The translations under genes and the position numbers were made by a program. Below the pieces are notes generated by a model. That model saw only the letters and a list, made by a program, of their open reading frames with translations. It made no database searches and had not been told where the DNA came from. 64,000 bases of DNA from Monosiga brevicollis MX1 (taxonomy: Eukaryota > Opisthokonta > Choanoflagellata > Craspedida > Salpingoecidae), in assembly GCF_000002865.3 (NCBI RefSeq), contig NW_001865065.1, positions 422,812 to 486,811 on the forward strand, given 5' to 3'. The number at the start of each line of letters is the position of its first letter. Within the stretch, counting starts at the first letter, position 1. Shown here piece after piece: positions 12,885-25,200 of the stretch.

Positions 12885-13412
12885 GGTGGGCTGTGGAGGC
12901 CGGGGGCTCGTTGCACAACTGGACATGGTGATGTTGGAGTGCAAACAAGCGAGCGCCGTCCGCATCAGACCGAGATGTGACACAAAAGTTGGCAGTGTCG
13001 GCAGTGGGCCAGACGAGGCAGAACGGGCAGAATGGGCAGCGTCAGTCGGTGTTCAATAACGGGAGAATGTCAAGGCCAGCGGCACTTGTTCGGGTCGCAA
13101 CAGCGGCGGAAAATGAATCCCGTCGAGTGGTATCGCCCACACGTACGTCTTCCAAGGCCAGATCAGTTATGACATGTCACGTACCGACGAGGACGTTAGC
13201 GGCGAGGAGCTGGTGTGATGAGCTATCCTGGCGCGGCCGAGGTTGGACCGACCTCAGCCTGAGCCGCAGCCTCTCTTTTTTTTTTTTTGGCCAACGTACC
13301 GCTCTCGCTGTGGGCCCAATACCAGGGCTGCCAGGCCCCTCGCAACATGCACCCAGCAACAGCTCCCGTCGCCTCCGACTGCCCTTTTGCATATATATCT
13401 GCCGGCGCCGAC

Positions 13413-13415
<3 letters not shown>

Positions 13416-13453
<38 letters not shown>
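13416..13453 (+). repeat. TG dinucleotide repeat
   Basis: Uninterrupted TG array of about 19 units in the RIOK3-Nup205 spacer. Confidence 0.95.
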
Positions 13454-13456
<3 letters not shown>

Positions 13457-13596
13457 GACGTGTTATGAAATAGCTAAATGTCAGCAATAAAATTTAATTC
13501 TGACATTCGATCAAGACTTGTCAGAGAAGTTGACTGCTACCAATTGTAGATGTACATGAAGTTGGTGCTGGTGTTTCAACAGCATGTTTCACTGTG

Positions 13597-13790
13597 AGCT
13601 CTATCTCTGTGTGTGTCTTTCTCTCTGTCTGTCTGTCTGTCTCTCTTTCTCTCTTCCCTCTCTCTCTGTCTCTCTTTTTATTTCTCTTTCTCTGTTTCTC
13701 TCTGTCTGTCTCTCTCTTCTCTCTCTTCTCTCAAAAAAAAAAATTCGTTCGGGTTTTGAATTTTCCTCTCTCTGTCTCTCTCTCTCTGGT
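13597..13790 (+). repeat. CT-rich tract with CTGT units
   Basis: CT and CTGT repeats, interrupted by a poly-A run at about 13732-13743. The pyrimidine strand is sense for the downstream Nup205 gene. Confidence 0.9.
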
Positions 13791-14011
13791 CCATGAGCTC
13801 TTTCACTTGCTCGTTCAGCCGTTCAGCCGTTCAGTCGTGCCCTCCTGCTCGGCCTCGCTCGGCTCACTGTGATTGCGGTACTGTCTGGGTTGATTTATGG
13901 CCGTAGAACGTGGAGAGAAGAGGTGTGCTCACCAGGTTTGTGTTTGTCGCCATTCATATACCCACTGCACTGTACCCGCCACGAGGCCGTTGGCACCTCA
14001 ACTTGTATCCC

Positions 14012-14082
14012 TTGCCTCTCTCTCTCTCTCTCTCTCCGTCCCCCTCTCCCTCTCTCTCCCTTTTTTTTTTTTTTTTTTTTTG
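14012..14082 (+). repeat. CT run followed by poly-T
   Basis: CTCTCT repeat passing into about 22 T residues, ending about 170 nt upstream of the Nup205 start codon. Confidence 0.9.
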
Positions 14083-14248
14083 CTTCACTCCCACCCTTCC
14101 TTCCCGTCTCTTTGTGCTCTTGACCAGGTACCAGTGACGCCGGCCGAGCCGATAAGCGCGCGCACACCAGCGCCGTGCGGCCGTTTTGAGCCGACCAGAG
14201 ACCTCGCTGCCCGCCTGGAAGCCATCTCAATAGAACGAGACCAGTGCC

Positions 14249-17200
14249 ATGTGGGCCTTTGCCCGTCAGCTGCTGGCGGACATTGAGGCGGCAGCCTATT
14301 CAACCGACGAGCGCCAATTGCACCGGCTCAAGGCCGCCTTTGAGGATGCCGTGCCGGAATTCTACTATCTTCAGTCCCCCAAGGTGCACAGCTTGCGCCG
14401 CATCCCAGCACCGCATCGCAGCACCTCATCATCCCAGCAGCCTTTCATGGCCTTTTGGTCGTTTTGACCTTACCCTTTTGCTCGCCCACAACTCGCCATC
14501 ATGTGTAGGACAAGGACCGCGATGGTGGTGCCAGTGAGACCCTGGTCTTCCACACCCTGCCCAACAGTAGCGATCAGCAAGCCGTAGACCAGGCACGCAC
14601 CAAACCCCTGGCCATCTTCAAGGCCCGGGTGGAGGGCGCCGCCACAACCACCATCCTCACCGACCAGCAGGTGGCCAATGCCCACACCCTGAGTGGAATC
14701 CTCGGTATCAGCCAAGTCACTGCGGCCGCTTTGCTTGTCGAGGCCGAAGACATTACCAACCATCCCCTCGTCTTTCGCGAAGCCTCCCTGCTCACCCGGG
14801 GTGCCTTTCTCTTCTACGAAGCTGAACGCATGCTCTTCAGCATCCTCTGCATCCTCCTCGAGGCTGTGACCAAGCAGTCCTTCAGCCCCAACTTTAACAC
14901 TTTGGCCCTTGAGCTCCTCGAAAGCCTTCAGGAACTCCCAGCCATCGTTCTCACAGCAGTCCTGGCCCTTCACCGTAGTGACTTTGAGGCCCGTGCCGAT
15001 GCAGCTCAACTCCTGGCCCACGACCGCAGTGCCGCTCGCCTTCTTCAGGAAGTCAAGGATTGCTGGCTTGAAGCCTGCGACGCCCTTTTGCTTTTTGTCA
15101 CCGCGGCTCGAGTCGTCGCCCAACGTCAACCAAGTGACTCCAACGTAGACACCATCACCACTCAGGAATGCCTCATCCTCCTCAAAACCCTCCAGCAAAC
15201 CCTCGGTGATGGCCCCGCAGGGTCCGCGCTCGCACCAACCAACACGCACGCCAGCCATACTACGGCCGCCCTGGACGGAACCCGCGTTTTCGTAGCCCCA
15301 ACAGCTGTCATCTGTCTCCTGCACGTCTTCCTTCGCCGCCGTCTCCACGCCGTTGCCGCTCTCCGCACCGGTGACCGGACCAGCGACTACAACGACCCGT
15401 TGGCCAATGACCTTGACTTTGCCCGCGCCCTGGACGACACCACTGCCTGGAACAACAACCCCACCTGGCGCCTCCTCATGCAGCTGGCATTTGGTCTCTG
15501 CCGGACTGCCCTCGACAAGCCGGAGGACGTCTGGGAGGGCGTTCAGCAACAGGCCACCACCCTTATCGACCACCGTAGTGATGAATCCGTCTTTGAGTGC
15601 CTGCACCAGCTGGCCAACGCACCCCAGTGTGGGGCCGAGGACAAGTCGAGCGCCATTAGTATCGACACCCTCCTTGCCTTTTGCGACTGGCTCATTGAAG
15701 ATGGTGGCCTTCTTCGCATGCTCATGTACAATTACACCGAGGCCGTGGCTAGCGGATCAGACGTCACCCACGACGACTTTGTTTGGCTCCTCAAGACCAT
15801 TGCCACCGTGGCCCAGCGCGCTGATGCAGACATGATGGCGGAACGAGTCTCCGTGTGGGATGGCTTCTTGCGCATGGTTGGCGACCAACTCGATGCCACC
15901 ACCTACATCGTCTATCTTGAGGTCCTGGCCGCCTTTGCCAAGCCTGGCCCCGCGAGCCAGTACGTCTTCACCCTCCTCATGGACAATGGTCGTGAAGGCT
16001 TCCGCCAAGCCCCCGTCTCGTGGCGCTCCCTCTTTGCCGCCATCGCCTCAGCCACCAGCATGTCACACGAATCTGGTCAAGCTGTTGACATTCTCACGCA
16101 ACAAATGCTCGAGGCCTTTTTGCACCTCCTCGCCACTGTCTGCGAGGATCCAGAATGCGCCCGCGGCATTGTTAGCCGAGACGACTGGCACGCCATCGAC
16201 ACCCTCTTCACTTTCTTCTGCTCCCACTTGGAGACCACGCTCAAGGGCAAATTGCTGGCTGCTTTGGCCGCCATCTGCGCCGCTCATCCCCCGGCGGCCC
16301 GCGTCGTTTGGCACCTCATCTGTGCGAGCCACGTTTTGGTGGGTGACTCCACAAACATGGGCAATATCCAAATTCGGGACCTCGGTGTCGTGCATGACCT
16401 TCGAAAGCGCGAAGCAGAAGCCAAGACTTACCCCGAGACCTTCAACTTTGTGCGCCTCCTCAAAGCCGTCCTCCCCCACGTGGTTGATGAACCTCAGAGT
16501 CGCCACAGCCTCCGCGTCGCCATCAACTACCTCATTTCCGAGGTCTTCTTGGCAGCCCTTCGTAGCCTACAATTCATCAGCGAAACGGAGCGCTGGGAAC
16601 TTTTGGCCGATGCTCTCACCACTCTGCGCGAGCTCCTGTCGCGCTATCAGCCCACTGAGGGCGACTTTGGCGGTGCGATTCCGGCAGGAGCCACCCCTGC
16701 GGAAGCCTTCACGAACGTAGCCGGTTCTGGATTGGACATGACTGCGGACGATGAAGGGGAAGTACAACGTTTTGACGACCACCGCCACGTCCAAGGCCCG
16801 CGTTACGTCGGCTTTCTGGTTCTGGCCAGCCTTTTGCAAGACCCCACCGGCAACGTGCTCGTTGGTCTGGGCAACATTTTGGCGCGCTCGGCCCCACATG
16901 AATGGGTGGACAAGCCAGTACAGCTCCAGGAGGCCGTCATCAACTGTGTTACCCTCACGGTTCAGATTCTCGAGGTGGCTGCAGGCTTCAGCGCTGCCCT
17001 CAATGACATGCACGTCAAGGTTCGTTCCACCCCAGCCCATCAAGACTTTGACTCACCTTTGGCTGCTTCACCACTAGCCTCTGACCTACTCGCGCTTGTA
17101 CCCTTCTTCCAACATAGACGCACCAACGCGTAGACTCCTTCCTTATGAACCAATCACGAGGCGACGACGTGCTCTCGCCCCTCGTTGTTCATCTCATCAT

Positions 17201-20200
17201 GCTTCTCGATGCCGAGCACTCGGCCGAACTGGCACTCGATGTACGGTCTTGGCCCCATCGCCTGAGTGCCGTGTTTTTTTTTGTTTTGCTTTTTTTGTTT
17301 TTTTGTTTTTTGTTTTTTTTTCTGCTTTTTTTTTTTTGTTTTTTTTTTCCCCGGATTCATTTGGTTATGCTGATTACTCACCTCTTCTTGTGTTTGTGTC
17401 CCGCGCGGTGCGTGCTCTGCAGGCCATCAAGTTGGTGTATCGAATTGCCGGCACATCGCACAACAATGTATCTCTGCGCTCAATCTTCAACGCTGCCCCT
17501 GCGCTGGAACGCCAGAAAATGCTCTTCGCCTTCCAGTATCGCCTCATGGCCATCGGCCCCGAGCTAGTGTCGGACCAACAAGACGTCTATGTGGACGTGC
17601 TTGACGAGGAACACTACTCGTGCGATAATGCTGTGGCCTCCAGCGTGGTACAGCTCCTTCGCTACAGCCTCAGCGAAGACGGGCTTTGGGAGATCACGCC
17701 CCTCCTGCTTATGATTGGTGTCGCCGCTCGCATCACCAAGCCTCGGGACGTGATGCAGGTGCAGCTGCTGCCCAGCCAAGCTGCCGACGCACAGTCCTGT
17801 CTGCACGTTCTCATTGACCTCATCACCAACAAGAGCGCCGCCAACCGCCTCCCCCTGTACCAGCTTCACCCGCTTTTCGCAGAGAATTGCTTTGCTTTGC
17901 TCTACGCTCTGCAGTCCCATCCGGTGGTCGGCCCAATGGTTGTCCGCTTTACGCGCGAGTCGTCCCTGGCCCGAGATCTGCTCGAACAGCTCAAGGGTTT
18001 ACTCGAACTGAGTACCTTTAGTACGGAGCTGGACCGCCGCAGCGCGGCTTGGACCAGCACCATGGGGTGGATCCTCAAATCCATCGCCCTCGAACTCTAC
18101 GTGGCTGCGAAGGAGCCCTCCGAGGAGCAGCGCTGGTTGTATAAGGAGCTGTTTGGCCTTCCGCAGCAGTCGGCCGTTTTCTCCGACACATTTGTGGGTG
18201 ATGCTGCCGCCCAGCCCGTGAGCCTGATGCGCCGCGTGCTCAACGCCATTGACTTTCGTCTCGAGACAGTGGGCCAGCTGAATCTCTCGCATCTGCCCCT
18301 TGGCATTGCCAATCAAGCTTTTCAGGCCTGTACCAAGACCCAAGTGACTTTGGGCGACGAGCCCATTCCATACTGCTTTGTGCGTGAGATGCATGAGCAG
18401 CTGCTGGGAATGTTGGAGCGCGGGGGCTATGACCTGGGCCTGCGCGAGGCCTATGTGGATGACATCACGGCCGCAGTCAACGTGGCGCTCCAGACCAATC
18501 TCATTGCCGAGCGACGTGGCGCGCGGCTCCATCTGCTCAAGGGCTGGGAACGCGTGCTCACCATCATGTTCAGCAAAACCGCCCCGCTGGTGACGGGAGA
18601 CGACCAAATCGCCGAGCTTGGCGAACAACTCATGTACTTGCTCACCCACCTGCCAGTTGACCTGCAGATGACGCAGCAGTTGGACCCGGCGCTCATGTCT
18701 GTTCTGTCCAACAATATTGTGACCCTGACAGCCAACCTGCAGGGGAGCCTCCAGCGTATGAGTGGCATTGAGGAAGCACAGAGCAGTGCTCTGAGTGTTG
18801 TTCGTAACCTGCAAGAACCCCTCCTGGCCAGCCTTGTTCAGGGTGTCCTGACCGCAGGATGTGGCCCACGGATGCGCCAGAACCATTACTGTAGCCTTCA
18901 CTTTTACATTACGATTGCACGCACGGCTGAATCATCTCTGCCTTCGGACTGGATTGCGGGACCCAGTGAACGCTTCATGGACATGGTCTGCCGCGATGCT
19001 TGCGATGGAACTGGCGTGACCTGTATCCTGGCCCTTCTCGCCCTTTCAGAGCTGGTGGCTTTGGACGATAAGGGCAACTGGCTGGCATTCATGGCTCGGC
19101 GCGGCTTTTTGGACCAGTACGTTCATGAAGCACAGGCTGCTGAAGAACAGCTTCAAGCGCTCGCGTTCCAGTCTAGCTCCAACTTTAACCCGTTTTATAA
19201 GCATCAGGCGCGTTATGCCCTTTTTCTCAATTGCGCCCGCTCCTCAAGCGGTGCCAAGGCCTTGCTCGAGTCACCTCTGCTCTTGCAGCTTGAGCATAGC
19301 AAGCTCTTGCGTGCCCACAACGTGTCCGATGATGGGTCCGTCGGCAGCAGTGGCGCGAGCTGGAGCAATGTCGATCCTCGCAGCATTGTATTGCCCATGC
19401 TTCGCGTCCTCGATCAAATGACCATGCATGCGGCTGGCACGGACATTCACCTGGGCATGGCTCGCGTCTTCCGAGCCAACTTTACCGCCTACTTTAGGCC
19501 GGTCCTGAAGGTACGCACCGATTGCTCGTGGATCATCGGGACGGAGCAGTTGTGGTCATGTCATCGAATGGTCGCCGCTCCTTTTGTGTCGTCTGCTCTT
19601 TGTCTCTCCTGTGATCCCTTTTCATGGTTCCTCATTTGGTCGCAGGGTTGGAGTGCCCTCAAGACGCCGAATGCGCTGGACGAGCTCATGTTGGTTACCT
19701 CCTTGGTGCGCAAACTGATTGCACGCGCTGCCAAGCTCGATCCGGAGTGCTTCGATCAGGAAGAGTATGTTTCTTGAATTCTCATTGACAGCTCGCGCAA
19801 AAGTGCATGCTTGGGCCCTACGGTACCCTGATGCACCTTCTTCCCTCCGCTGTTGGCCATCCGTTTTGGATGTTTTGATTTTTCGTTTTCGTTTTCTTTT
19901 TTTTACAAACTCGCAGGGTGCAGCGCTTGATCATTCCACTTTTGGCCTATCTCATGCGTGCCGAGTACGTGACTTGCATCATTGAGCTCTTCGCACTTGT
20001 GCACATGTCCTTGAGATGTGTTGAAAAAAAAAAGAGAAAGAAAGAAAGAACAATGGTATTTCATTTTGATTGTTGTCCCCTCCGACCTCTGTTCTCACTT
20101 TGTTGCTCTTGAATTATTGCTCTTATGATAACTCAGCTGGAAAGCAGCCATTCATTACAACTCCAGAGAAGCGTTTGAGCAGAACGAGATTATGGTGCTG

Positions 20201-22009
20201 GTCCAGAATACTTTGTTCAACATTCTCTGCTTCCTGCGCCAGTCACTTGATCGTGACGTAGAAGGTGAGTGCGTCTTTTGGCTCACCAATGCCGTGGCAC
20301 AACAAGCGTAGCGCCCACCTATGGACGCCTGACGAACTCACTGCTGCTCCCGCAGTGGGCAAGCGTGTCCACGTGGCCTTGGCAGCCCGGGTCTTTATCA
20401 AACCCTCCTTTGTGGAAGACGTGGCTGACGAAATCACGTGTGGATCGGCTTTGAGCCTGCTCAAGCAGCTTTTGGCCACCCAGCAGGTAGGATCCTGCAG
20501 CAGTTGATGCTGGCGCATACGTGCGTGCCTGTGTACGTGTGTGTGTGCCGTCTTGCAGCCTGCTCAACACACCTTGCGAGGATAGGATGCGAAGAAGGAG
20601 CAGCTCAATGCTCGCTCCAGCGAAGGCTCCATCTCCATGCTGGGTCCAGACCGGTTACGCCGGGTATGTGGATCAGTCAACGTACCGCTTGCAGGCACTG
20701 GTCGAGGTACTTTGTGTTCACCATCACGCTACCTACCTTGGTGTTCCGTTTCCGCAGATTGGTGTGGCTGAGGACGATGCCAAAAACGAGCAAGTGGTGG
20801 CCCGAGCCCTTGAGTTGATGGTGAGGCTTTCTTCTTGGACATTCCTCTATTGTCTCTGTCTCTGTCTCTGTCTCTGTCTCTGTCTCTGTCTCTGTCTCTC
20901 TGTCTCTGTCTCTGTCTCTGTCTCTGGTCTCTGTCTCTGTCTCTGTCTCTGTCTCTGTCTCTGTCTGTGTCTCTGTCTGTGTGTCTGTGTGTCTGTGTGT
21001 CTGTGTGTCTGTGTGTCTGTGTGTCTGTGTGTCTGTGTGTCTGTGTGTCTGTGTGTCTGTGTGTGTGGGGGCGGGTGTACCTTTTTCTCTTTCTTTTTAC
21101 TTTCCCCTTTCTTCGAGCTCACGTCTCTTGTACTTGCAGGCGGACACCAGCGAGCAGATTGTCCGCATCACCCAGTCCTCGACCGAATGCCTTCTATACA
21201 TGCTATGGCGTCACCTCGACTTTTATCTGAACAGTCAGCGTGCCCATCAAGTAGGTCTAGCGTTTAACTTTGCAGCTTGAACGGCCAAGATACGGTCTTT
21301 GCTTTCTCTCGGTCTGGGTCGGATTGCTTTTTCTCGCCCTCACTTTCCTACCTTGTCACGCAGACTTCCACGTTCCAACCTCAGCGAAAAATTCGAACGC
21401 TGGAAGGTAAAGATTGCCGCCTGCTAACACCACTCTGCTATTTGTTGCTGCTATTTGTTGCGCCTGTTTGTCGTGCAATGTGGGCACGCTCTACGCTCAC
21501 TTCAGCTCTGCTCCAATGGCTCATTTATTAGCTGGGATTGTGGGGGCACCTCTTCATCACAATTCTGATATGAGCGATATGCGTGAGGACCCTTCGCTCT
21601 CAGCACCGGTATGTTTTTTTTTACCCCTGAGTTTCTCAAAGACCCCCGGACCGATGCATCGCCTTACTATGATGCCCAAATCTTATTGATTCCTTGTGTT
21701 TGGGGCCCTAAGCATGCTTTGACCACCGAAGAACTCAAAGTCTTCCAGGACGAGGTACAGAAGGTGTCGGCTTTGCGGTCCAATGCCGATAGCTTGCTGT
21801 CCAAGCTCGTTGCACGAGAAAAGGTGTGTCTCCTGGCAGTTGGCTGCCTGTCTTTCTGGAGTCTCGTATTGAGCCGCCGCTGACGTCAAATCGTGGCCGT
21901 TGGATAGGAATTATTGGTCGAACAAAAGTTTCAGCATGGCGTTGCTTTGACCCTGATCAAGCCCATTGAGCGACGCATTCGCTCTCTGGTGGATGGTTTG
22001 AATGCCTAA
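14249..22009 (+). CDS. NUP205: Nup205/Nup192-type inner-ring nucleoporin, 16 exons
   Basis: Large alpha-solenoid scaffold nucleoporin of the pore inner ring, partner of Nup93 and Nup35 in the known complex. Exons: 14249-14383, 14509-17019, 17118-17240, 17423-19510, 19646-19764, 19917-19964, 20137-20264, 20356-20486, 20586-20663, 20695-20706, 20758-20820, 21140-21254, 21364-21406, 21506-21608, 21749-21823 and 21908-22009. They give about 1957 residues, against about 2012 in human NUP205. The N-terminal block ([17 protein letters not shown], then [20 protein letters not shown]) follows the NUP205 pattern; the rest is helical and divergent. Two exons exceed 2 kb, and exon 10 is a 12-nt microexon (ALVE). 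The intron at 19511-19645 is 135 nt with no stop, so in-frame retention is possible. The exon 12/13/14 joints depend on a GTCTAG donor at 21255. The function rests on family similarity and length; no catalytic motif is expected. Confidence 0.85.
17270..17352 (+). repeat. T-rich tract in Nup205 intron 3
   Basis: Poly-T broken by single G and C residues, inside the intron between 17240 and 17423. It may act as an extended polypyrimidine tract. Confidence 0.85.
20848..21070 (+). repeat. TCTGTC / TGTGTC repeats in Nup205 intron 11
   Basis: About 20 TCTGTC-type hexamers pass gradually into TGTGTC octamer-like units, filling most of the 319-nt intron between 20820 and 21140. The change of unit along the array is visible directly. 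Confidence 0.95.
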
Positions 22010-22228
22010 GAGTCGACCGCATGGCAGATACAATGAAGACTCTCTTCTGATGGTCAGGCGATGGAGTAGTTGTTGTGGCACCCTGATTGGAAGCACGATG
22101 TGAATTGACATAAGGATGATGACACTTGTGTCAACTGATTGATTATCACTTCTCTTGCCACATCATGGTTGTGTGCGTGCTCCGCGGCACCTCAAGAGGC
22201 GCGTGTAAAATTGCAGTGACAAAGCAAG

Positions 22229-25200
22229 CTATGCACGCGGGAGGCCATTGACAAAAGCGACTGGCCACCAGCTCATGGTTGGCAAAATTTGTTCGAGGTC
22301 GGCGAGACTGCAGGCTTTGGTGGCCCGGTTGTTCACAAAGTATTCGTTGCCCTCGACAGACCATCTCACGTGGTGGTGAGTGAGCTTGCCACGGTGAACA
22401 ATGCTGAGCACCATGTCCTTCTTGTATGGGCGAAATAAAAATGTGCCATCCCGCATGTTTGACTTGAATTTTTCTGGCGCGCGCGTGTGGCAAAGCAACG
22501 AGGTCGGGATGAGCAAGACGGGTTCAGATGCACCCTCCGGAATCAAACGTTGCCCTCTGTACCAATCTCTCGAAGAAAAGCAGAAACTCACCTAGGGCTT
22601 GCTCACGATCCAGTTGGTGAAAAAAAGGGTAATCTGAGGCATTTGCAGACGTGGCAGATTCAGTCTCCGCTTTGTTGCTGGAGGAGGCGGCCTGTAAAGG
22701 CTCGTAGTGTGGCTGATCTGACGTGAGCACCGGTTGCTCATAGCGCGGATCATCCACTGGCTCGTACATACTGTCGTCTGTGGCTGCCACAACGGTCGGA
22801 TCTTTGGAGTCGGTGACGGTGGAGACTGGCGATACCGGGGCACCGTAAACGTTGGTCACAGCCCTGTTATCCTGTGCGTCAGTTGCGTCTGCGCTGCCGT
22901 AGACTGGCTCTGTTTGAGGCGGCGGCAAAGCCTCCCCATAAGTGACGTCTTCTGCCTCAACGTTCACGTCCTCGTAAGCAGGCATGGAAGAACGGACAGA
23001 TGTGGTGTCATTGCCGTAAACTGGCTCTGTTTCGCGCGGTAAAGCCTCCCCATAGGTATTATCCGCTGTCAAACTCATTTCTTCGTAAGCAGCAGAAGGC
23101 GAAGGGACTGACTCGGCATTGCCATACACTAGATCTACGGAAACACCATCGTCAATCTCCTCGGCAGCGGCAGAGGATGTTTGCGTTGCTGTCACTGCCA
23201 GGCTAGCATCAGGCTGACCCTGACCCGGCGTATTGACGTATGTGTGCTCCGCTGGCTTAGCTGTAACGCTGTGCAAGTTCATGTAGGTGTGATCGCTCTC
23301 GTGGATGTTGGCCTGAATGACACCGGCCGACCTAGGCGTCGATGCCTCCGCTGTGCGCGGGGTCAAAGCTGGTGGAGCAACAATGTTCTGCGTCATTGCC
23401 GAAGTTTTACCAAACAATGGCTTGGCCGGTTGTGGAGAAGCTCCAGCCGATGGCTAAAGTTCAGTGATCGAGACCTGGGTGAGTATACACGCCAAGTTGC
23501 TGTCAGAAGCAAAAAGCATTCTTGATAGTTGTACCTGATTGTACAGCTGTTGGCCCGGGATGGCAGTTGTTGGAGGCAAGGGAGAAAAAAAAGCCGCGTC
23601 GATATACGGTTCAAAGGATGAATAGTCAGTGAGCCCGGCACGATACCAAAGTTGCATTCCAGCAACGCCTGATTGGACCTGCTCAGATAGTCTTACCCTA
23701 CGACCCAACTTGGGTGTCCCCTGGGCCAGGCTATCTTTGAAATACGCGTCGTTGCTCTCCGCACGTTTGGCCAGCTGTTCCAATTCCGTGGCCACATCGG
23801 TCGTTCCCACGCTCCGTCGGAAGTTGGGCTTTAACAAGGCTTGTGCCCTAACAGTATGATAACCCGGTCGAGGCAGACCAGAGTTAAGAGAGAACACCTG
23901 ATCATGATATCTCAACGTTTGTTAGTGTGCTCGGAAAGGGTCGAGCAGAGGCGAGCGCAGAAGAACTTGCGTGAGCGTTGCAGGCTCGGGTCGAGGACGC
24001 GAATTGATTTTGGGTTGCGACCGACCAGCAGCGAAAAGGCGGGCCACAGACTGGAGGCAAACCAGGTGCACAGGCACGCCGGGCAAGCGAGTGAGAGAAC
24101 CATTTGACAGGTGCAAAAATTAATCAAGAAAATAGGGGCGTCGAACGCAATAGGCTCGCATACACAACTTTCGGCAAATTATGATCTTTGCCATACCGCA
24201 GGTACAGCGTTTTGCTCCACGATGACCACCGAAGCCAGGCTTTGCAAGGACTGGTTTTGCTGTTGCATCCATTGCAGGGCTTTCAGAACGAGGCGACTAC
24301 TAGCCACCTCGGGCAGCGCCTGGTTGCCACGCCATAGCACGATGGCATTGTCCGCAACTATTCGAGGCGTAGTTTGCATTGTGAATCAGTGGGACGGCAT
24401 CATGCCCCGCAGAAGGAAATGGATCTCGAATACCCACAGGCAAGCACGATGTGACCAGGGCCCAGCACTGTAGACGTGAACGGCAGGACAGCACCCTGCT
24501 CTTGCACAAAGTTCAAGGCCTCGATGGACGCTGGTAAACGGCACGTCCACAACTCGCTTGGAGGGATTGCGGGTGCAACGGCCTCAGACACTTGATCCTC
24601 AGACTCGCCAAGCGCCGTAAAAAACGAAGTGGCAAGCTCCAGACCTACCGCCAGTCTCGCTGTTCGTGAGACAGTATGGACTCGCCGTTTACGGACGAGA
24701 TGACGGTCGAGATGACGGTCGAGCCCGTCACAGGATATGAATGTCAGCACATCACAGCCTACTCACCTGCGGTGATGTACTCGAGTGCCCCGCGGGTGCG
24801 GCGATGGTGTGCCAAGAGCTTGCAAAGCCGCTCGGCCTGTCATTTGCGGCATGCAATCACTCGTTCGTGAGGCAAGTCAAATTCGCTAGAAAGTTTCTGG
24901 TCCCTCTTACCAAAAGTTTGTCTTTGTTCGGCACGTCGCGCCCTTGCCACGCCCAAAGGCGATCCCCAACGTTGAGAATGAAGATGCCATTCTGGTGCAT
25001 TTGAGCTGCTTGCGCGGGAATCTCACGGCCCACAGGTGGGCTGTTCTTGGACCCATTGCGCTGGATATGTACGGCGACCAAGCAGGGGGTCGCCTTGTCG
25101 CTGGTGGAGGGCCCCGTAGTACCCGGATCAAGACCATTCAACACAAGCAGCTGCCCAAACAAGCTCACAAAGTGGGGCGACTCGGTGCCTTGAATCTCGA

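Larger units (their letters stand above)
12885..14248. other. Divergent promoter region RIOK3 / Nup205
   Basis: Head-to-head spacer of about 1.4 kb. It contains a TG array (13416-13453), a CT-rich tract with poly-A (13597-13790), and a second CT run ending in poly-T (14012-14082), about 170 nt before the Nup205 start. No coding exon was found. Confidence 0.6.

Noticed and set aside
14470-15606. 378-residue open frame on the minus strand
   Set aside because: Antisense shadow of Nup205 exon 2; no similarity to any family.
20521-21267. Open frames coding for long Leu/Cys, Ser/Leu or Val/Cys repeats
   Set aside because: They are translations of CT and GT microsatellites (also at 5067-5379, 26035-26324 and 54491-54831); no sign of real protein.
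21609-21631. Apparent 23-nt intron (GTATGT, poly-T, CTGAG) in the Nup205-type gene
   Set aside because: A normal 140-nt intron from the same donor to the CTTCCAG acceptor at 21748 restores the frame and joins to the conserved helical end, so no ultra-short intron is needed.
22567-22591. Apparent 25-nt intron at the start of the SH2 domain
   Set aside because: Using the same GTGAGT donor with the acceptor at 22474 gives the proper SH2 wording (REQALEKFK, then DGTFLFR), so the intron is about 118 nt.
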